Shown here piece by piece: positions 1 through 12,045 of a stretch of 64,000 nt of DNA (position 1 is its first letter; the number at the start of each line of letters is the position of its first letter). The DNA is from Allolobophora icterica. Lineage: Eukaryota > Annelida > Clitellata > Crassiclitellata > Lumbricidae. The notes beneath the pieces were generated by a model. The model made no database searches and was not told the origin of the DNA. It was given only the letters and a program-made list of their open reading frames with translations. Location of the stretch: NCBI GenBank assembly GCA_963556255.1, contig OY744609.1, positions 25,737,858 to 25,801,857 on the forward strand. Direction: 5' to 3'. A program made the position numbers and the translations under genes.

Positions 1-26
1 ATTTCCCCGATCACACTCGTTCACGT
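1..26 (-). CDS. MEGF6: MEGF6-like exon, EGF8 (5' edge only)
   Basis: A pyrimidine-rich tract and AG acceptor at 28-27 precede two bases that complete an Asp codon. The sequence then reads VNECDRGN, the start of a calcium-binding EGF module of D-V-N-E-C type. The exon is cut by the window edge. The phase (1) matches the donor of EGF7 at 1399, so this is the next module of the same transcript. Confidence 0.72.
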
Positions 27-129
27 CTAAGGAGGTTGCAGAGGGAACGATCAGTGTAATATAACTAATCAGAATAATCGTAATCAACTAATCATCGAAT
101 GTAATCAATCATATTCCGCCAAAATCATC

Positions 130-424
130 ATAATCTAAGTTATAATCTAACTTCTTCTTCTTCTTCTTTGGTTCTCTGCCCTTAGGCAGGTTCATATGTC
201 CGACGGTGCCATTCTTCTCGGTGTTGAGCCTCTTCTTTCATCTTTCTGTAGCCGTCCTTCTTCACTATCCAGTCTAGGAACATCGTTCTTGTCTTTTCCC
301 CTTTCATTTTACTCTCAATGATATCTGGTAGCAGGGAATTTCCTCTCATTAGATGGTCAATCCATCTACTTTGACGCTCTCTAATTGTCCTCTCATTGTC
401 CTCTAATAATAACTTATGATCCAT
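130..424 (-). mobile_element. Non-LTR retrotransposon ORF C-terminal tail (RTE-like), truncated
   Basis: An 80-residue minus-strand ORF (424 to 182) has the pattern seen at the C terminus of many RTE-type reverse transcriptase ORFs: a W-I-D-H-L-M-R segment, then MKGEKTRTMFLDW, KKDGYRKMKEEAQHREEW and TYEP. An A/G-rich (GAA)n stretch follows on the minus strand at about 155-180. Only the extreme C terminus is present, so this is a dead 5'-truncated copy in the intron between EGF8 and EGF7. Confidence 0.7.
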
Positions 425-1398
425 AAATTAAGCATGATATTTCGTCATAATCTAAGTCACAATCATCACCATAATAAACGTCGTCATCGTAGTCAACGTC
501 AAAATCACCTCCTCCACAACCGCCAACATCGTAATCGCAGTCATTGTCGTCGTCATCACCATCATCACGGTCATTGTGGGAATGGATGAACACTAATCTA
601 ATCTGATCTCGTCTACACGAATGACTTCTATAGCGAGACAGTTGTGTTGAATTATCAGTTGTTAAATAAATTCTCTGTGAGAAAGGGACCAAATCTAAGG
701 TTTCTGGACTAAACCGAACCTGAGGTTTGTAGGCCTATATGCCATTGGGTCAGATGTGCCAAATTGTGGTAAAACAAGTCCTCAAAACTTACCAAACTAA
801 AATTCTAAAGATGCCCATCTAAAATCAGAGTTTTCTTAGAAAATCGATTTCGGAAATTGCAAATATAGGCCTAAAAAGGCTGCTTCCGAAGTCACGCATA
901 TTTAAGGCTAAACTTTGAAAATCGGCGACAAAATGAGCACAGTCTCGCGTTTCATTAGGTCTACTTAATTAGTGTTAACTTTAATCTTCCAATCAAATGT
1001 ACTACTGTCAAGTACCCTCTAAACCTTTTTACTGTCCAAATAAGTCTTCGTAAGCTTTGCCGCTTGACGACTTTCACTTCGCTTTCCAGTTTCCACCTCG
1101 AAGATTGTGATCCGATAGAAAAGCGCATAGGGCTTTGTATGTCATAGTCATCGTGGCTGAGAACGGATAATAAATTAATCCATAGTCTCATTCAATCTAA
1201 TTGTTATTTATGTTATTAATTAGTAACTTCTATAGCGCCTGGTGTCTAATGCACAAGACACCAATGCGATGGAGCATCAAAGCAAAGTCGTAATCAGGTC
1301 AACAATCTGTTGACTTATATATATACGGGCCTTATCTCAAGACACGAGGTCACTTGCAAGCAGAAAGGGAACGACATGCGTTGCATTAAGGAACGCAC
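425..1398. other. MEGF6 intron sequence, no gene recognised
   Basis: This stretch is AT-rich and contains a (GAC/GAT)-type low-complexity patch at about 430-590. A fragment at 1226-1290 begins ACTTCTATAGCGCC. On the minus strand that reads GGCGCTATAGAAGT, the same 3' end seen on SINE and LINE fragments elsewhere in the window. I see no other coding or RNA feature. Confidence 0.5.
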
Positions 1399-1519
1399 CT
1401 GCACAGGAGCAGTTGTCACGTCTGATTGCAAAACCCGGGTTACAGGTGCACTGGTAACCGCCAGGTCTGTTGGAACACTTCTGCTCACAACAGTGCAGAC
1501 CGACTCACACTCGTCTAAT
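1399..1519 (-). CDS. MEGF6: MEGF6-like exon, EGF7 (frame disturbed)
   Basis: The 3' part reads HCCEQKC, then SNRPGGYQCTCNPGFAI and RRDNCSCA, and ends in a phase-1 GTGCGT donor. It matches MEGF6 EGF7, with its CC pair and PGGY motif. The expected acceptor (AG at 1521-1520) gives a 121-nt exon, which is not a multiple of three. It has a stop codon right after the junction, and the DEC start is out of frame with the rest. An AG at 1505-1504 would give a 105-nt exon (1399-1503) that joins EGF6 in frame but loses the first cysteine. Either the exon is decayed, an indel or assembly error is present, or the downstream acceptor is used. Confidence 0.6.
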
Positions 1520-2090
1520 CTACAGGAAGCAGGTTAAGACAAAGTACAACAGAAGCGACAATGACAATGGATATTATAATAATAAAAAAGTATAGGATCT
1601 TATGTGTGGATATTAGTATGTATCCTCTTTACTCTTACGTAGCGCAGTTTGAGCTTCGTACAAAGGCGGTATCTAATACACCTAAAGGTGTGTCTTAAAA
1701 AATAGTAGCAATAGTAGTAGTTGTAGTAGAAGTAGTAATGGTAGTGGGGGTAGTACATGTAGTAGTATAATTAGTAGTAGTAATAGTTCCACCCCATGCA
1801 AACTTTAAGCCATTCCGACTTCAAACCACTCTAACTTCACCCCATTCCTACTCCATCCCATTCCAAATCTACCCCATTCTAACTTAACCCCACTGCAGCT
1901 TCACCACAGTCTAAATCTACCCATTCGTACTCCACCCCAATGCCTGTTCCACCCATTCCAACTACCCCATTTTAACTTCACCCCACTGCAACTTCACCTC
2001 ATTCTAGATCCACCAATTCCAACCCAACCCCATTCCAACTCCACCCTATTTCCGCCACACCACGATCGCCCTCTGTTCCTTTTAGCTAAC

Positions 2091-2213
2091 CTTCGCAGGT
2101 CTTTCTGTCCCGCTGAAGTCTGACTCCCTTGCGGCAGACACACAGTGGTCCAATCGGTCCATCGCGACACTCGTGTTGACATCCACCGTTGTTCAGGCTG
2201 CAGTTGCCGACCA
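2091..2213 (-). CDS. MEGF6: MEGF6-like exon, EGF6
   Basis: This 123-nt exon is phase 1 at both ends, with an AG acceptor at 2215-2214 and a GTTAGC donor. It reads VVGNCSLNNGGCQHEC, then RDGPIGPLCVCRKGV and RLQRDRKTCE. All six cysteines are present, but the acidic D-x-(D/N)-E calcium-binding start is missing, which agrees with the non-calcium EGF6 of MEGF6. The join to EGF5 makes an ATG (Met) codon. It is an extracellular module; partner unknown. Confidence 0.85.
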
Positions 2214-2261
2214 CTTGCAACACTATCCCTTGCACAAGAAACAGTGCCAGATAAAGATTAA

Positions 2262-2540
2262 GTGGGGAGACGGAGAGCGTTTGGAGGGAGACTTCGTGAC
2301 ATAGAAATAGAGAATGAGCGGGAAAGAGAAACAGAAACTAGAGACAGAAAGGAACAGATAGAATACACAGATGCAAAGAGAGAAAAGGCCAGCGACAGAG
2401 ATAGAGATAGGCTGATACAGATAGAGGAACAGAACGACAGAGGCAACGAGAGACAGAGAGAACAGGAAGAGAACTGCAGGGATTCTTCCCAGATAGACGG
2501 ACAGACAGAGATACAGAGTATCATACAGAGAGTGTCGACG
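2262..2540. repeat. Purine-rich AGAGACAG low-complexity tract
   Basis: A plus-strand purine tract of AGAGA/ACAGA words. It is open in several frames (runs of R, E, D and Q on one strand, L, S and C on the other), which is a composition artefact. It lies in the intron upstream of EGF6. Confidence 0.7.
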
Positions 2541-2772
2541 ACCTTCCGAATTTTCGATCGATTGGACTTCGAACCGTCGACTCATCCGATTAATAGCGTA
2601 GCGGTAAGTCGATAAAAGACATAATCTTAGAAATATTAAGCATAATTAGCGAAACGAGCAGTTCAATGACAATATTCCTTTTGTTCTAGACAAAAACTTA
2701 TGTCGTTCAAACTATCAACTATGTATATGACGTACTGTATACCCCTACAAACTCTTTTTGCGCTCCCTCAAC

Positions 2773-3269
2773 CATGGCGGCGATCTAGGGGGGACACCTT
2801 TAAGAGTGGGGGGACACTCCATACATTTGTCCCCCCACATTTTTGAAGAAGAAACCAAAAAGGCGGAGAAATGTAATTGCGCGTGAGGGTTTTCGCAGCG
2901 TTCTTGACCAGACGAGGTAAAACTAAAATTTTAGAGCAGAAGTGTCCCCCAAAAAATTATGAAGAAAGAAGGAGGAATTCGTAAAAAAAAGTAAAAAAAA
3001 GTAACATTTTGAAGACGAATTCCTAAAAAGGAAAAGGGTTATGAGATTATTGATTATTGTTGGGAGATTATTGATTATAAAAAGTTGAAAAAAAGGTCAT
3101 CAACTTTTTTTTAGATGAATTACTAGAAAAGACCTCAAGTTTTGTGGAGATGAATTCCTAAAAAGTAAAAATATTGTTTATTTGGGTCATGGAATTCTTT
3201 AAAAAAGGTAATCGACCAGACCATGGCCGACTTTGTCCCCCCACCTCTCAGACAAGATCGCCGCCACTG
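2773..3269. mobile_element. Non-autonomous hAT-type element (497 bp)
   Basis: The ends are inverted repeats: CATGGCGGCGATCT on the left, and CAGTGGCGGCGATCT read inward from the right. They are flanked by a perfect 8-bp duplication CCCTCAAC (2765-2772 and 3270-3277). G-rich subterminal tracts (GGGGGGACA type) occur near both ends. The interior has the recurrent GGTCATCAACTTTTTTT / GAATTCCTAAAAAG motif shared with other elements here. There is no transposase ORF. 8-bp TSD and CA termini fit hAT. Confidence 0.85.
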
Positions 3270-3748
3270 CCCTCAACTATGCACTTGCGACTGCGCCCTG
3301 TATGCACTTTCCTGCCAGTTCAGAAAGATCGAAATCGATCCACGACTCATCGCAACGTAAGCGTGGCCGCTAGAAGCATCCAACTCTCAGACGCTCGTGA
3401 TCAACGTGTGACAGCTTGGAGTACCCGGTAACCATAAACATGTCATCAACTTCTGCCAAAGACTCGATGAATCATCGATATGACGTCATGGAAAATGCCA
3501 ATAAAACGAGCGCTTAGCACTAGATGGTTGGTTATTCAGCGTAGTACTGCATTCACACAGAAAAAGGCAGAGACAGAGATAGATGGAGATACAAAGAGAC
3601 GGTTAGACAACCAGACTTACAGACAGAAAATGCGAGAGTGTATGATTGATTTATTGATTGGATGGTTGGCTGATTGATTGAGTCTGTATGTTTGTCGGTC
3701 GGTTCGTCTGCATTATTGAACACAGAAACTGTCGCTGTCAGTACTCAC

Positions 3749-3871
3749 TGAAGCATGATCTTCGATCGGTGCCAAGCTGGAATCCGGATGTACAAGTGCA
3801 GACGTATGTTCCATTTATGTTCCTGCATCCTTGAACACAGCCCCCATTGTTCGTCTTGCATTCATCAACAT
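3749..3871 (-). CDS. MEGF6: MEGF6-like exon, EGF5 (calcium-binding type)
   Basis: This 123-nt, phase 1-1 exon has its acceptor AG at 3873-3872 and a GTGAGT donor at 3748. Joined to EGF4 it reads (D)VDECKTNNGGCVQGC, RNINGTYVCTCTSGF, QLGTDRRSCF. It keeps the D-V-D-E-C start and six cysteines. The N-(x)-N-G-T-Y segment supplies the hydroxylatable Asn and aromatic pattern of cbEGF modules. Confidence 0.9.
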
Positions 3872-4333
3872 CTGTGGCAACACCATTGATTGAGTGAGGG
3901 ATTGAATGATTTTTCTGGATTATTAACTGATCGAATTACTAAAATGGCTGAATGACTGAATGACCGGGTGATTGGTTGACTGAGGTCGAGGTGGCATGTT
4001 CCCCGACAAGACTGGCAATTCTGGTCCAATGTACTCCTACAGAACTCGGTAAAATAACGAGTTCATCGACTGTAAACTGTCAGTGGAAAGAAAAGAAACC
4101 TTAGAAAACAAGACTTGACATGCCATGCAAGACAGGACCGGTGAGTAAGGGTAGGGTAAATCAAGATAGGGCAGGGTATGGTAACACACGAAATCCATGA
4201 CGTATACAGAAAAAGATAATTTCGAGACTCGGTCACAGAAGAAGTCAGACAAGCAAGAATTATCAAGTATATTCCACATTGAGACAAACAGAACAGTCCG
4301 TCGAAATGCTTTGGATCGATCAATCCAGCACCC

Positions 4334-4440
4334 ATCATTTCATCCATCCATCCATCCATCCATCCATCCATCCATCCATCCATCCATCCAGCCATCCATC
4401 CATCCATCCATTCATCCATCCATCCATCTATCAATCCTCC
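4334..4440. repeat. (CATC)n microsatellite
   Basis: Imperfect CATC tetranucleotide array with GCC and TTC interruptions, in the intron between EGF5 and EGF4. The PSIH/MDGW open frames across it are repeat translation, not genes. Confidence 0.95.
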
Positions 4441-4596
4441 ATCAATTTCTCCATCTATTGATCCCTCCATCCATCCGTCCGCCCGTGCACCACCCATTCA
4501 CTCAAATTTGTTCATCTAGAATCGGTGAAAGCCCGACGCTGAAGCTGAAACTGGTTTCTGCAACTGGCGCTCGCCCGAACCGTACGACGCCCCTAC

Positions 4597-4731
4597 CTGA
4601 GCAAGATTTGCCGTCGTCTGATAGTCGGTATCCCGCGTGACAACGACAAAATGGCCGACCGGTATAGTAGCCGTCCATGCAGAGTTGTTCACATCCGCCG
4701 TTCTTACCGTCAGAACAACTTTCACGCTCAT
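4597..4731 (-). CDS. MEGF6: MEGF6-like exon, EGF4
   Basis: This 135-nt, phase 1-1 exon has its acceptor AG at 4733-4732 and a GTAGGG donor. It reads (N)[17 protein letters not shown], then [17 protein letters not shown] and [10 protein letters not shown]. It is four residues longer than its 123-nt neighbours between C3 and C4 and lacks the D-x-D-E calcium start. This matches the position of a non-calcium EGF4 in MEGF6. The exact start depends on the weak acceptor AAAACGAG. Confidence 0.86.
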
Positions 4732-4951
4732 CTCGTTTTAAAAGGAAGAAATTATAATTAAAACCACGTATATGCAATTTTAATCATAAATTTATATAGA
4801 GCCGTTTCACAAGAAAACTATCATGTATGTTAGTCTGATTGTTAAGGTTCATTAATGAGAGATCTATTATCGGCAAGCAGTGCTCAGAAAACTAAAAAAG
4901 TCACAACTGGGGCAAACACACGCACACACACCTACAGCTACATCTACACAC

Positions 4952-5262
4952 ACCATCCATCCATCCATCCATCCTTCCTTCCTTCCATCTTCCCATCTTT
5001 CGATCCATCCGTCCATCTATCCATCCATCCATCCATCCATCCATCCATCCATCCATCCATCCATCCATCCATCCATCCATCCATCCATCCATCCATCCAT
5101 CCATCCATCCATCCATCCATCCATCCATCCATCCATCCATCCATCCATCCATCCATCCATCCATCCATCCATCCATCCATCCATCCATCCATCCATCCAT
5201 CCATCCATCCATCCATCCATCCATCCATCCATCCATCCATCCATCCATCCATCCATCTATCC
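4952..5262. repeat. Long (CATC)n microsatellite
   Basis: About 300 bp of CATC units, near-perfect from about 5018 to 5257, between the EGF4 and EGF3 exons. It is open in several frames on both strands purely because of the 4-bp period. Confidence 0.97.
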
Positions 5263-5367
5263 GCCTATTTATCCACTCATCCGCATACAAACACATATAG
5301 ACCCATTTAGACGCATACATAACATTTTGTGCGCTAAACGTTCTGCAGGAAGGTGTCGTGAAATTAC

Positions 5368-5490
5368 TGGTGCAGCTGATTCCATTCCTCTGGAGTCGCG
5401 CACCTGTGGGACATTGGCACCGGAAGCTGCCAGGTGTGTTGATGCACAGATACTCGCAGCCGCTCTCACTCGCTGCACATTCGTCCACGT
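5368..5490 (-). CDS. MEGF6: MEGF6-like exon, EGF3 (calcium-binding type)
   Basis: This 123-nt, phase 1-1 exon has its acceptor AG at 5492-5491 and a GTAATT donor at 5367. It reads (D)[40 protein letters not shown]. The D-V-D-E-C start, N-T-P-G-S-F segment and six cysteines mark a classic cbEGF module. It joins EGF2 (…RHCQ) with a complete Asp codon. Confidence 0.92.
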
Positions 5491-6026
5491 CTGAAGTAAG
5501 TAAGTAAGCAGGCAACCCATCCAAGTAGTCAAGTAAGCAAAAGAGTTAGCATATCATAAGTAAAAACGATTCACTTTACTGCACCTGGAAGTCTCCTAAA
5601 TACCACTAAATAGACAACACTTTTGAATAGATAGTTTATTGGACTGTCAGCGCATTTTATCAAAGTAAATTTCAGTTCAACACTCAAGAATTCATTAAAT
5701 GCATTGAAGTACACAAAATGTATAGACAGGGCCTAAAATAATTTGTTTTCTGAGATAAGTGTGTAGCTGACATTATTGAGTGTGCTGCGTGCAGTTGACT
5801 TTCTGGTGTGTGCAATGTAGATAGTATGACAATTTTAGAGATTAGCTCAAGTCGACTGAACACGATTTCATTCTAATGCCTAAACATTTTCTTACCAGTT
5901 CAAGTACTGTTTGACAGGAAGAGTGTGTAGTTTACACTTGAGAGTAGTTTAAGCACTGCGTAAAGTTACGTTAAATAATATAGCAAAGTGGCAGAACACA
6001 GCGCTAGATCATTGATTGGAACGGAC

Positions 6027-6149
6027 CTTGGCAGTGTCTCTGGTCGTCTGAGAGACGGTATCCGGGGGGACACCGGCAGAAAAAGGAACCGACGGTGTTA
6101 CAGCAGTCGTGCTCGCACCCTCCGTTGTTCACCGAACATTCGTTCACAT
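6027..6149 (-). CDS. MEGF6: MEGF6-like exon, EGF2 (calcium-binding type)
   Basis: This 123-nt, phase 1-1 exon has its acceptor AG at 6151-6150 and a GTCCGT donor at 6026. It reads (D)[40 protein letters not shown]. Next to C3 there is an extra cysteine (DCCNT). Joined to EGF1 it gives GPRCQY followed by DVNEC, the diagnostic MEGF6 transition. Confidence 0.93.
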
Positions 6150-6867
6150 CTGAAGTGGGAAAAGAAACATCAAGAGGCAAACAATTTCACCTCATTCTGG
6201 AGGGCATTTCATTCTCTTTCCAAGAAAAGGACTAATCGCCTTCAATGAACTTTTGAAATTATCACTTCAGTATTCTACCCTATAGGTGTACCATACATAG
6301 AAGCACACATTCTTACACATTCATTTACATATTATATATAATGTATATATATATGTGCGCATTAGGACACTTACTATGATGGTCTGTGTTCATAAGGTAT
6401 AATTTAACTCTCAGTTTTGAATGCCAGAAGGGCCAAATACTTCCGCTACATTCGTAATGAAAGTGCAATTTGATGACAATTGGAGAATGTATAGAGGTTG
6501 CACAGGCAGTAGCTCGTGAAGACAAATTTATTATTGCGCTTGTAATTTGTTAGCTTAATACTTTTTCTTACATTAATCTAATATTATTGACAGTTTTAAC
6601 AATATTGATGTGCGTTTTGAGAAATTACTTCCCCCTCCCGTTTGTTTGCCATAAAGTCTTATATAGGGGCCAAATAACGTATTTCCGTAAATATTTTACC
6701 GACTTGTGCACATCATCAAGTTGTGCAACTCTCAAATACTGTTCAATTTGGCTGAAATTTTTACCATATAAACTTTTTTAAGACTGCAATTGATGGATTC
6801 CATCACGGAATATTTGGGCAATCCTTTTGACCACCCACAAATAAAATACGCACACACCTACACACAC

Positions 6868-6958
<91 letters not shown>

Positions 6959-9556
6959 CATGCATACATACATATATGCATACATACATAAATATGTACA
7001 GACATACAGACATACACTCATGCATACATATACTTTGATCATAAGGGTTTGTTTACGTTGAGTTGCCATACAATACATAGAAGCCATCTCAGAATGCATG
7101 AGACCACCTTAAGAAGTCTTCACACTATTTACCCATTGTTTCTAATCGCATACTCTCACATCGCACGCTGGTGTCCCGTTACTTGTGATCCCTTCAATTA
7201 CAAACTCAGCATAGCAATCACCATAATTTGTTACTGTCCGTAGCTGTCCATTACAGATTACGGGCGTCTTTAATTAACTCACACAATTGTTATCAACAGC
7301 GCGTAAACAACGATGTAATCATGGTCTGGTATTCACACATGCATTGTCTCGCGCGTGGAAAATTACAGTGGGGGTTGACAATCGTAGCAAAAGGATTTCA
7401 AGGTATAATAAGCCATCTGTCGACAGTGGGTGTTGGACAGGAGGTGGATCTTAATGACAAGACACTGGTGACGGGGCGAGAAAGATGGACCTCTGACCCC
7501 GAGGTCAATCGGGGCGCCGTAGTCTACGGTTGAGTCGCAACTAATGCGAATTCGCGACGTCTGCTCTTACGATGGTTTACTCTGACGCAGATCGAAGTTT
7601 TTGAGCAATTTATTACGTCCGAAGGCAGAAATAAACAAATCAAACGTCACAGCAGTACAGTGTACGTGGCCCATGATGTATAAACATACTGTCAAACGCA
7701 CAAATTACGAAAATGTTCGTTTTATTTATGAAACTAGATTTGCTATTCAAGATGACGACGAGTTCGGAATCACAAAGTAAATGCTCAACAAAGAAACATC
7801 ATAAATAATTCTGGAGAAAATAAGATGCCGAGTTAACTGTAGTCGCCGAGAGAACATCATGCGACGCCTCTTAATAATGTGATGCAAGTCCAATCTGCCG
7901 AGGCCACAGATTAAACATTTTACAGATTCCCATCTTTTTATTAAACCAAAAACTTTCCGTGTACAGAGTTCCAACATGCGTTCGGTTCATCTTCCTCTCT
8001 CACCGTTGAAGACGTCTTTATAGTTTGCAAGCTTCTATCTGTTTTCTTGTTTGTCTGTTTTCCTGTCTGTTGAAGACATCTGCTATGTCTGTTTGGCAGT
8101 CTACTTGTTTGCGTATGTCTATCTATTTGTGACAGACTGTCCGGCTCTCTGTCTCCCTGCCTCTGGAACGTAAACGATGTACGTTTGTATCCTTTTTCGT
8201 ATGTCAGCTTATTCCGAATGCGATCTTGAACACACACGCAAACATATCACAGCCCATCTAATACACTCGTTCTTGCTACTTGGAAGATATAAACAACAGC
8301 TTCTCCATGGACCCATAGTGTCGATAAGTGCCTGGAAATAAAGCCAATTGGCGCCAACCACTTAGGTTGAACGCCTTGGGGGCAGAGTTCATCTGATCAA
8401 CCTTCAGGTCATGGTCCAACTATGCTACAGACCCATCACCCCATAGATCCATTCCAAACCCAACCACCAATCAGCTAAGAAACAGAAGGTAGAATAGATT
8501 AACGCACACAGAAAATGTAAGCAAGCGCCTATAGACAAAGCAATGAGTTAGCGATGGGTTTCATTGTCTTCCCTTCCCTTACCTCTTCTTTAACTAACCT
8601 TACTGTAATTTACCTGAACTTAATCGTATCCATGCATACATATGTACATAAAGACATACATACACACATACATGCATACAAACATATATATATGCATACA
8701 ATACATACATACATAAAATCGTACATACATGTATACATGAAAACATATATAACGGCGAAAGACTTCACTCATCATTAGGCACAAAAGAAATAATATGTCA
8801 TTACAGAGCTAATTAAAACCCCTGGATATACAAATATAAATATGCATACTGTATATATACAGCAATTTCAAATGTGTGTGTATAAATTACACTTATGCAT
8901 GTATATACATATAGACTTATATACACATATATATGCAATTATGCATATATATATATATAGTGGATATATAGTCTATTAAACATACGTATACTTGCATCAG
9001 AAGGCTGAATTTATGCAACAGATAAGTGGAATGGCCTGGTTCCAGAATGCAAACTACTTGCGAGAAGAGAGAAGGTTTTGTTGCAACGCTATCGCCCTCT
9101 GGTAATTGCCACGCGGAAAGACGAAACAGAAAGACGCAGACCCAGATAATAATTAAAAAAATAGATTGATGGGGTTTTGCAATATATGCAGACAGTTTTC
9201 CAGCGTAATCGATTTGCTATTAATTTCTTCATTATTACCAATTATTGATTTCTAAACGCCGTTGTCAAATGCATAATGTATCAACCGATGGTGTTCGAAA
9301 CCCAAGTCGTTATCAAGTCAACGTCCAAGAGATCAGTGTGCTGAGACAGAAAGACAGCGTATGAGGTAGATAAACAATTTGAAAAAAGTTATTTCTGAGG
9401 ATCACATAATATGCGCGACTGAGCACACAACGAACAGACACATCAAAGGGAGAGAAGTCGGAATTCAGGCTCAGCAGCAGGAAACGCCCGTTCAACCAAC
9501 AAAGTGCTAGTTTTAGGTACAACCAAAGAAAGGCAATCAGATGATTTTGTTGAATA
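6150..9556. other. Large MEGF6 intron part, simple repeats only
   Basis: AT-rich intron with a (CA)n array, TACA/CATA-rich patches (6950-7030, 8625-8990) and TCTG-type low complexity near 8035-8150. A fragment at about 9250-9310 resembles the dispersed sequence at 1226-1290. I see no exon: EGF1 joins EGF2 directly in frame, so none is needed here. Confidence 0.6.
6871..6946. repeat. (CA)n microsatellite
   Basis: About 38 uninterrupted CA dinucleotides followed by a short TATA run. THTH and VCVC open frames across it are artefacts. Confidence 0.97.
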
Positions 9557-10456
9557 GTGATAAGACTGTTGACTAAGGACTTGTTTTTAAAACTGTGGTT
9601 AGCTAGTTTTGAGTTTGAACCCCATAAAATAAAAACCTCTGCGCCTGGAGATCACCGATTAATTAATGAGGAAAGAAAAAAGATATTTCTTAGTGAGTTG
9701 ACTGGAGTCAATTGGACCTCTGTACTTGAAGCCTGTAATTGTAACAATGCCAATTTAGCTTACGACCTCTTTTTAGGAAAATATAAATCCAGCTACAATA
9801 TCGCATTCCCACGTATCCAACCCATGAGGAAAAATGACAGCATGATAAAACACCCTTGGATGACCCAAGGTTTGCTTAAATCCAGGAAAAAGAAGGCCCT
9901 TCTATATTTGAAATATATAAAAAAAACTACCCCTTTAAATAATTTTTTACTACCTTTAGAAATATCTTCAAGACCGCCAGAAATAACGCAGAAAGGAGCT
10001 ACTACTTGGTTGAATTTACTAAGCATAGTAATAATCTTAAAAAACCTGGAGTCTAATCCGTACAATAATAAAATTGGGCGACCGTGATCCACCAGTTGAA
10101 TCCCTTAAGGTTGGCAACACGGAAAGTAATGATCCCGTACTAATAGCTACCACCTTCAACAACTACTTTTCCAATATTGCCCAGTCTTTATCTGACCAGA
10201 TACCGGCACCCCAAACTTCCTTTTCAGATTACCTTACCTCCCCCATGCCGTGTTCCTTTGGCCTAATTCCCACCTCCTCACATGAACTCTTACAGTTAAG
10301 CTCCTCCATCCGTACAACCCATAGTAAGGGAGCTGATGACATTGACCCCACGCTAGCTGTCATCAGTTTGCCCGTAATAGCCTCCCTTTTAGCAGAAATA
10401 ATTAATTGTTCTCTAAACTCGGGAGTGGTCCCACAGGCAATTAAAACTGCTAAAGT

Positions 10457-12045
10457 CAGTGGTTAAATTCAGCCGGATCTCGCCGGATCTGAGATCCGGC
10501 ACCTCTGATTTGAGATCCGCCACCTGCATTGTGAGACCCACCACCCAAATGATGAGATCCGCCACCTAAAAAGGGAGACCCGTCACCTCAACAGGGAGAC
10601 CCGGCCATCACCTCAATAGGGAGATCTACCACCGAAGATCAGATTAGCATATAGCCTACGTCAGCCTCACAGTGCGGTTCAATATTCACTAGCATCATAG
10701 AAAACTACTTAGGGCCTATGTGTTTACTTAAATCGCCTGTTGTTTTATATAATCGCTGCCGAAGGGGTAGTAACCCAAGGCTGTGGCAGCAGAAGTAGAT
10801 TTGGGCCTATGTCCGAGCGATAACACAGACGTTTGCTTCATTAATAACTCGTTTTGCGGAATTTCGGAAGGCTGAGCTGGAATCGTTTGAAAATCTGGAA
10901 TAGCATTTGATTAGCTATAGTTGTCGCGCATGCAGTCTGCAGATAATGTCGAAAAGAAAGTTGGCCAGCGTGCAAAGAAAGATATCGTACGTGGATGGAT
11001 TGCTAAGGGTCGTCATGCTGCAAAAGATTTTCTTGCAGTCCTTTAAATTAAGCTATAGCCCTGATCAGACAGCCACGGGTATGAAGTGTTAGCGACTTAA
11101 TTTTCTTAGCCTTGGCATATGAGGGCGGTGGCCAGTCCTCTCCCTGGCCGTCTCGTCTTCCCACCGACAGTGGACTGTCGGTGTACTCATTATAGCTGGG
11201 TTGGCTAGGGGGCACAAGTGGAGCAAACACCTCGAACCAAATTTCTGCCCTGGTGGGATAGATAGTGTAGGGGTTAGCGTGCAACAGTTTTAGGCAAGTG
11301 CAAAGAACGGAAACGTCCACAGCCACAGAAGCACGCAGGGCAGTATGGAAATGTTTCTAAGTCAGCATATTGTGGCATTGACAGAATGACAGTATTGAAA
11401 CTCGTGCTTAATTTTCAGCTTTTCACTGGGTTCACATCTGTTATGATCAAAGGCTATACCCAGACTGCTTTACTTACTCGGCTCTTCAATTTGAAAGTAG
11501 TCTGCATTTTAATTTTTGATATTTGTTCATTATGTGCTTTGTAAGTTATTGACTAGGGGGCACAAGTGGAGCCAAGTATGTTTAAAGCCTAGTCTTCTGT
11601 AATATGTTACCGTATGTAAAGTAATATTATGTTTCAATCTTAATTGTTAATGTTTTTGCTTTCAATTATCGGTGATGTGTCGTGTTTCATGAATGTTGTA
11701 ATTCAGGGACGTCATTTGGGGGGGGGGAATTTCCCCCCTGATTTCTGGAAAAAAAGAAAAAAATTATGTAAAAAAGAACAGGAGGAAGAAGAAAGGGGTA
11801 AAAAAAAGAGACTCATTTGCAGCATTGGCTTACAGTTTTGCACATGTAGATTAAAATTACAAAGCATTTTAAAAGAAACACCAAAAAGATGAGACAAAAA
11901 TTTTTGTAACCTCTTTTTTCCCTCCCCCCCTGGAAAAAGCTGAAATGACGTCCCTGTTGTAATTAAGTTTAGGATTAGTCGTAGGTTTTTTGTATTTGCA
12001 AATATTTAGAGACCCACCACCTCTGGATGAGCAATTTAACCACTG
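10457..12045. mobile_element. hAT-type element inserted in the CR1-like LINE (1.59 kb)
   Basis: Termini CAGTGGTTAAATT and its complement are flanked by an exact 8-bp duplication GCTAAAGT (10449-10456 and 12046-12053). Removing the element restores continuous RT sequence across the site. The left subterminal region (10470-10640) carries about seven degenerate GAGAYCCGSCACCT units, like transposase-binding repeats. No transposase is visible. It carries a second insertion (11704-11956) and, at 11105-11290, a body fragment related to the SINE at 52372. Confidence 0.9.
11704..11956. mobile_element. Nested hAT-type MITE (253 bp)
   Basis: Ends CAGGGACGTCATTT and its complement, with 8-bp duplication TTGTAATT (11696-11703 and 11957-11964). 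Poly-G and poly-C tracts lie just inside the ends. It is younger than the 10457-12045 element that contains it. Confidence 0.9.

Noticed and set aside
2223..2615. ORFs on both strands over the purine tract
   Set aside because: Compositional openness of AGAGACAG sequence; residues are R/E/D/Q or L/S/C runs.
4855..5524. Long ORFs of PSIH or MDGW repeats, also at 4.3 and 22.5 kb
   Set aside because: They are translations of CATC tetranucleotide arrays, open in several frames on both strands. Only the EGF3 exon at 5368-5490 in this stretch has splice sites and domain content.
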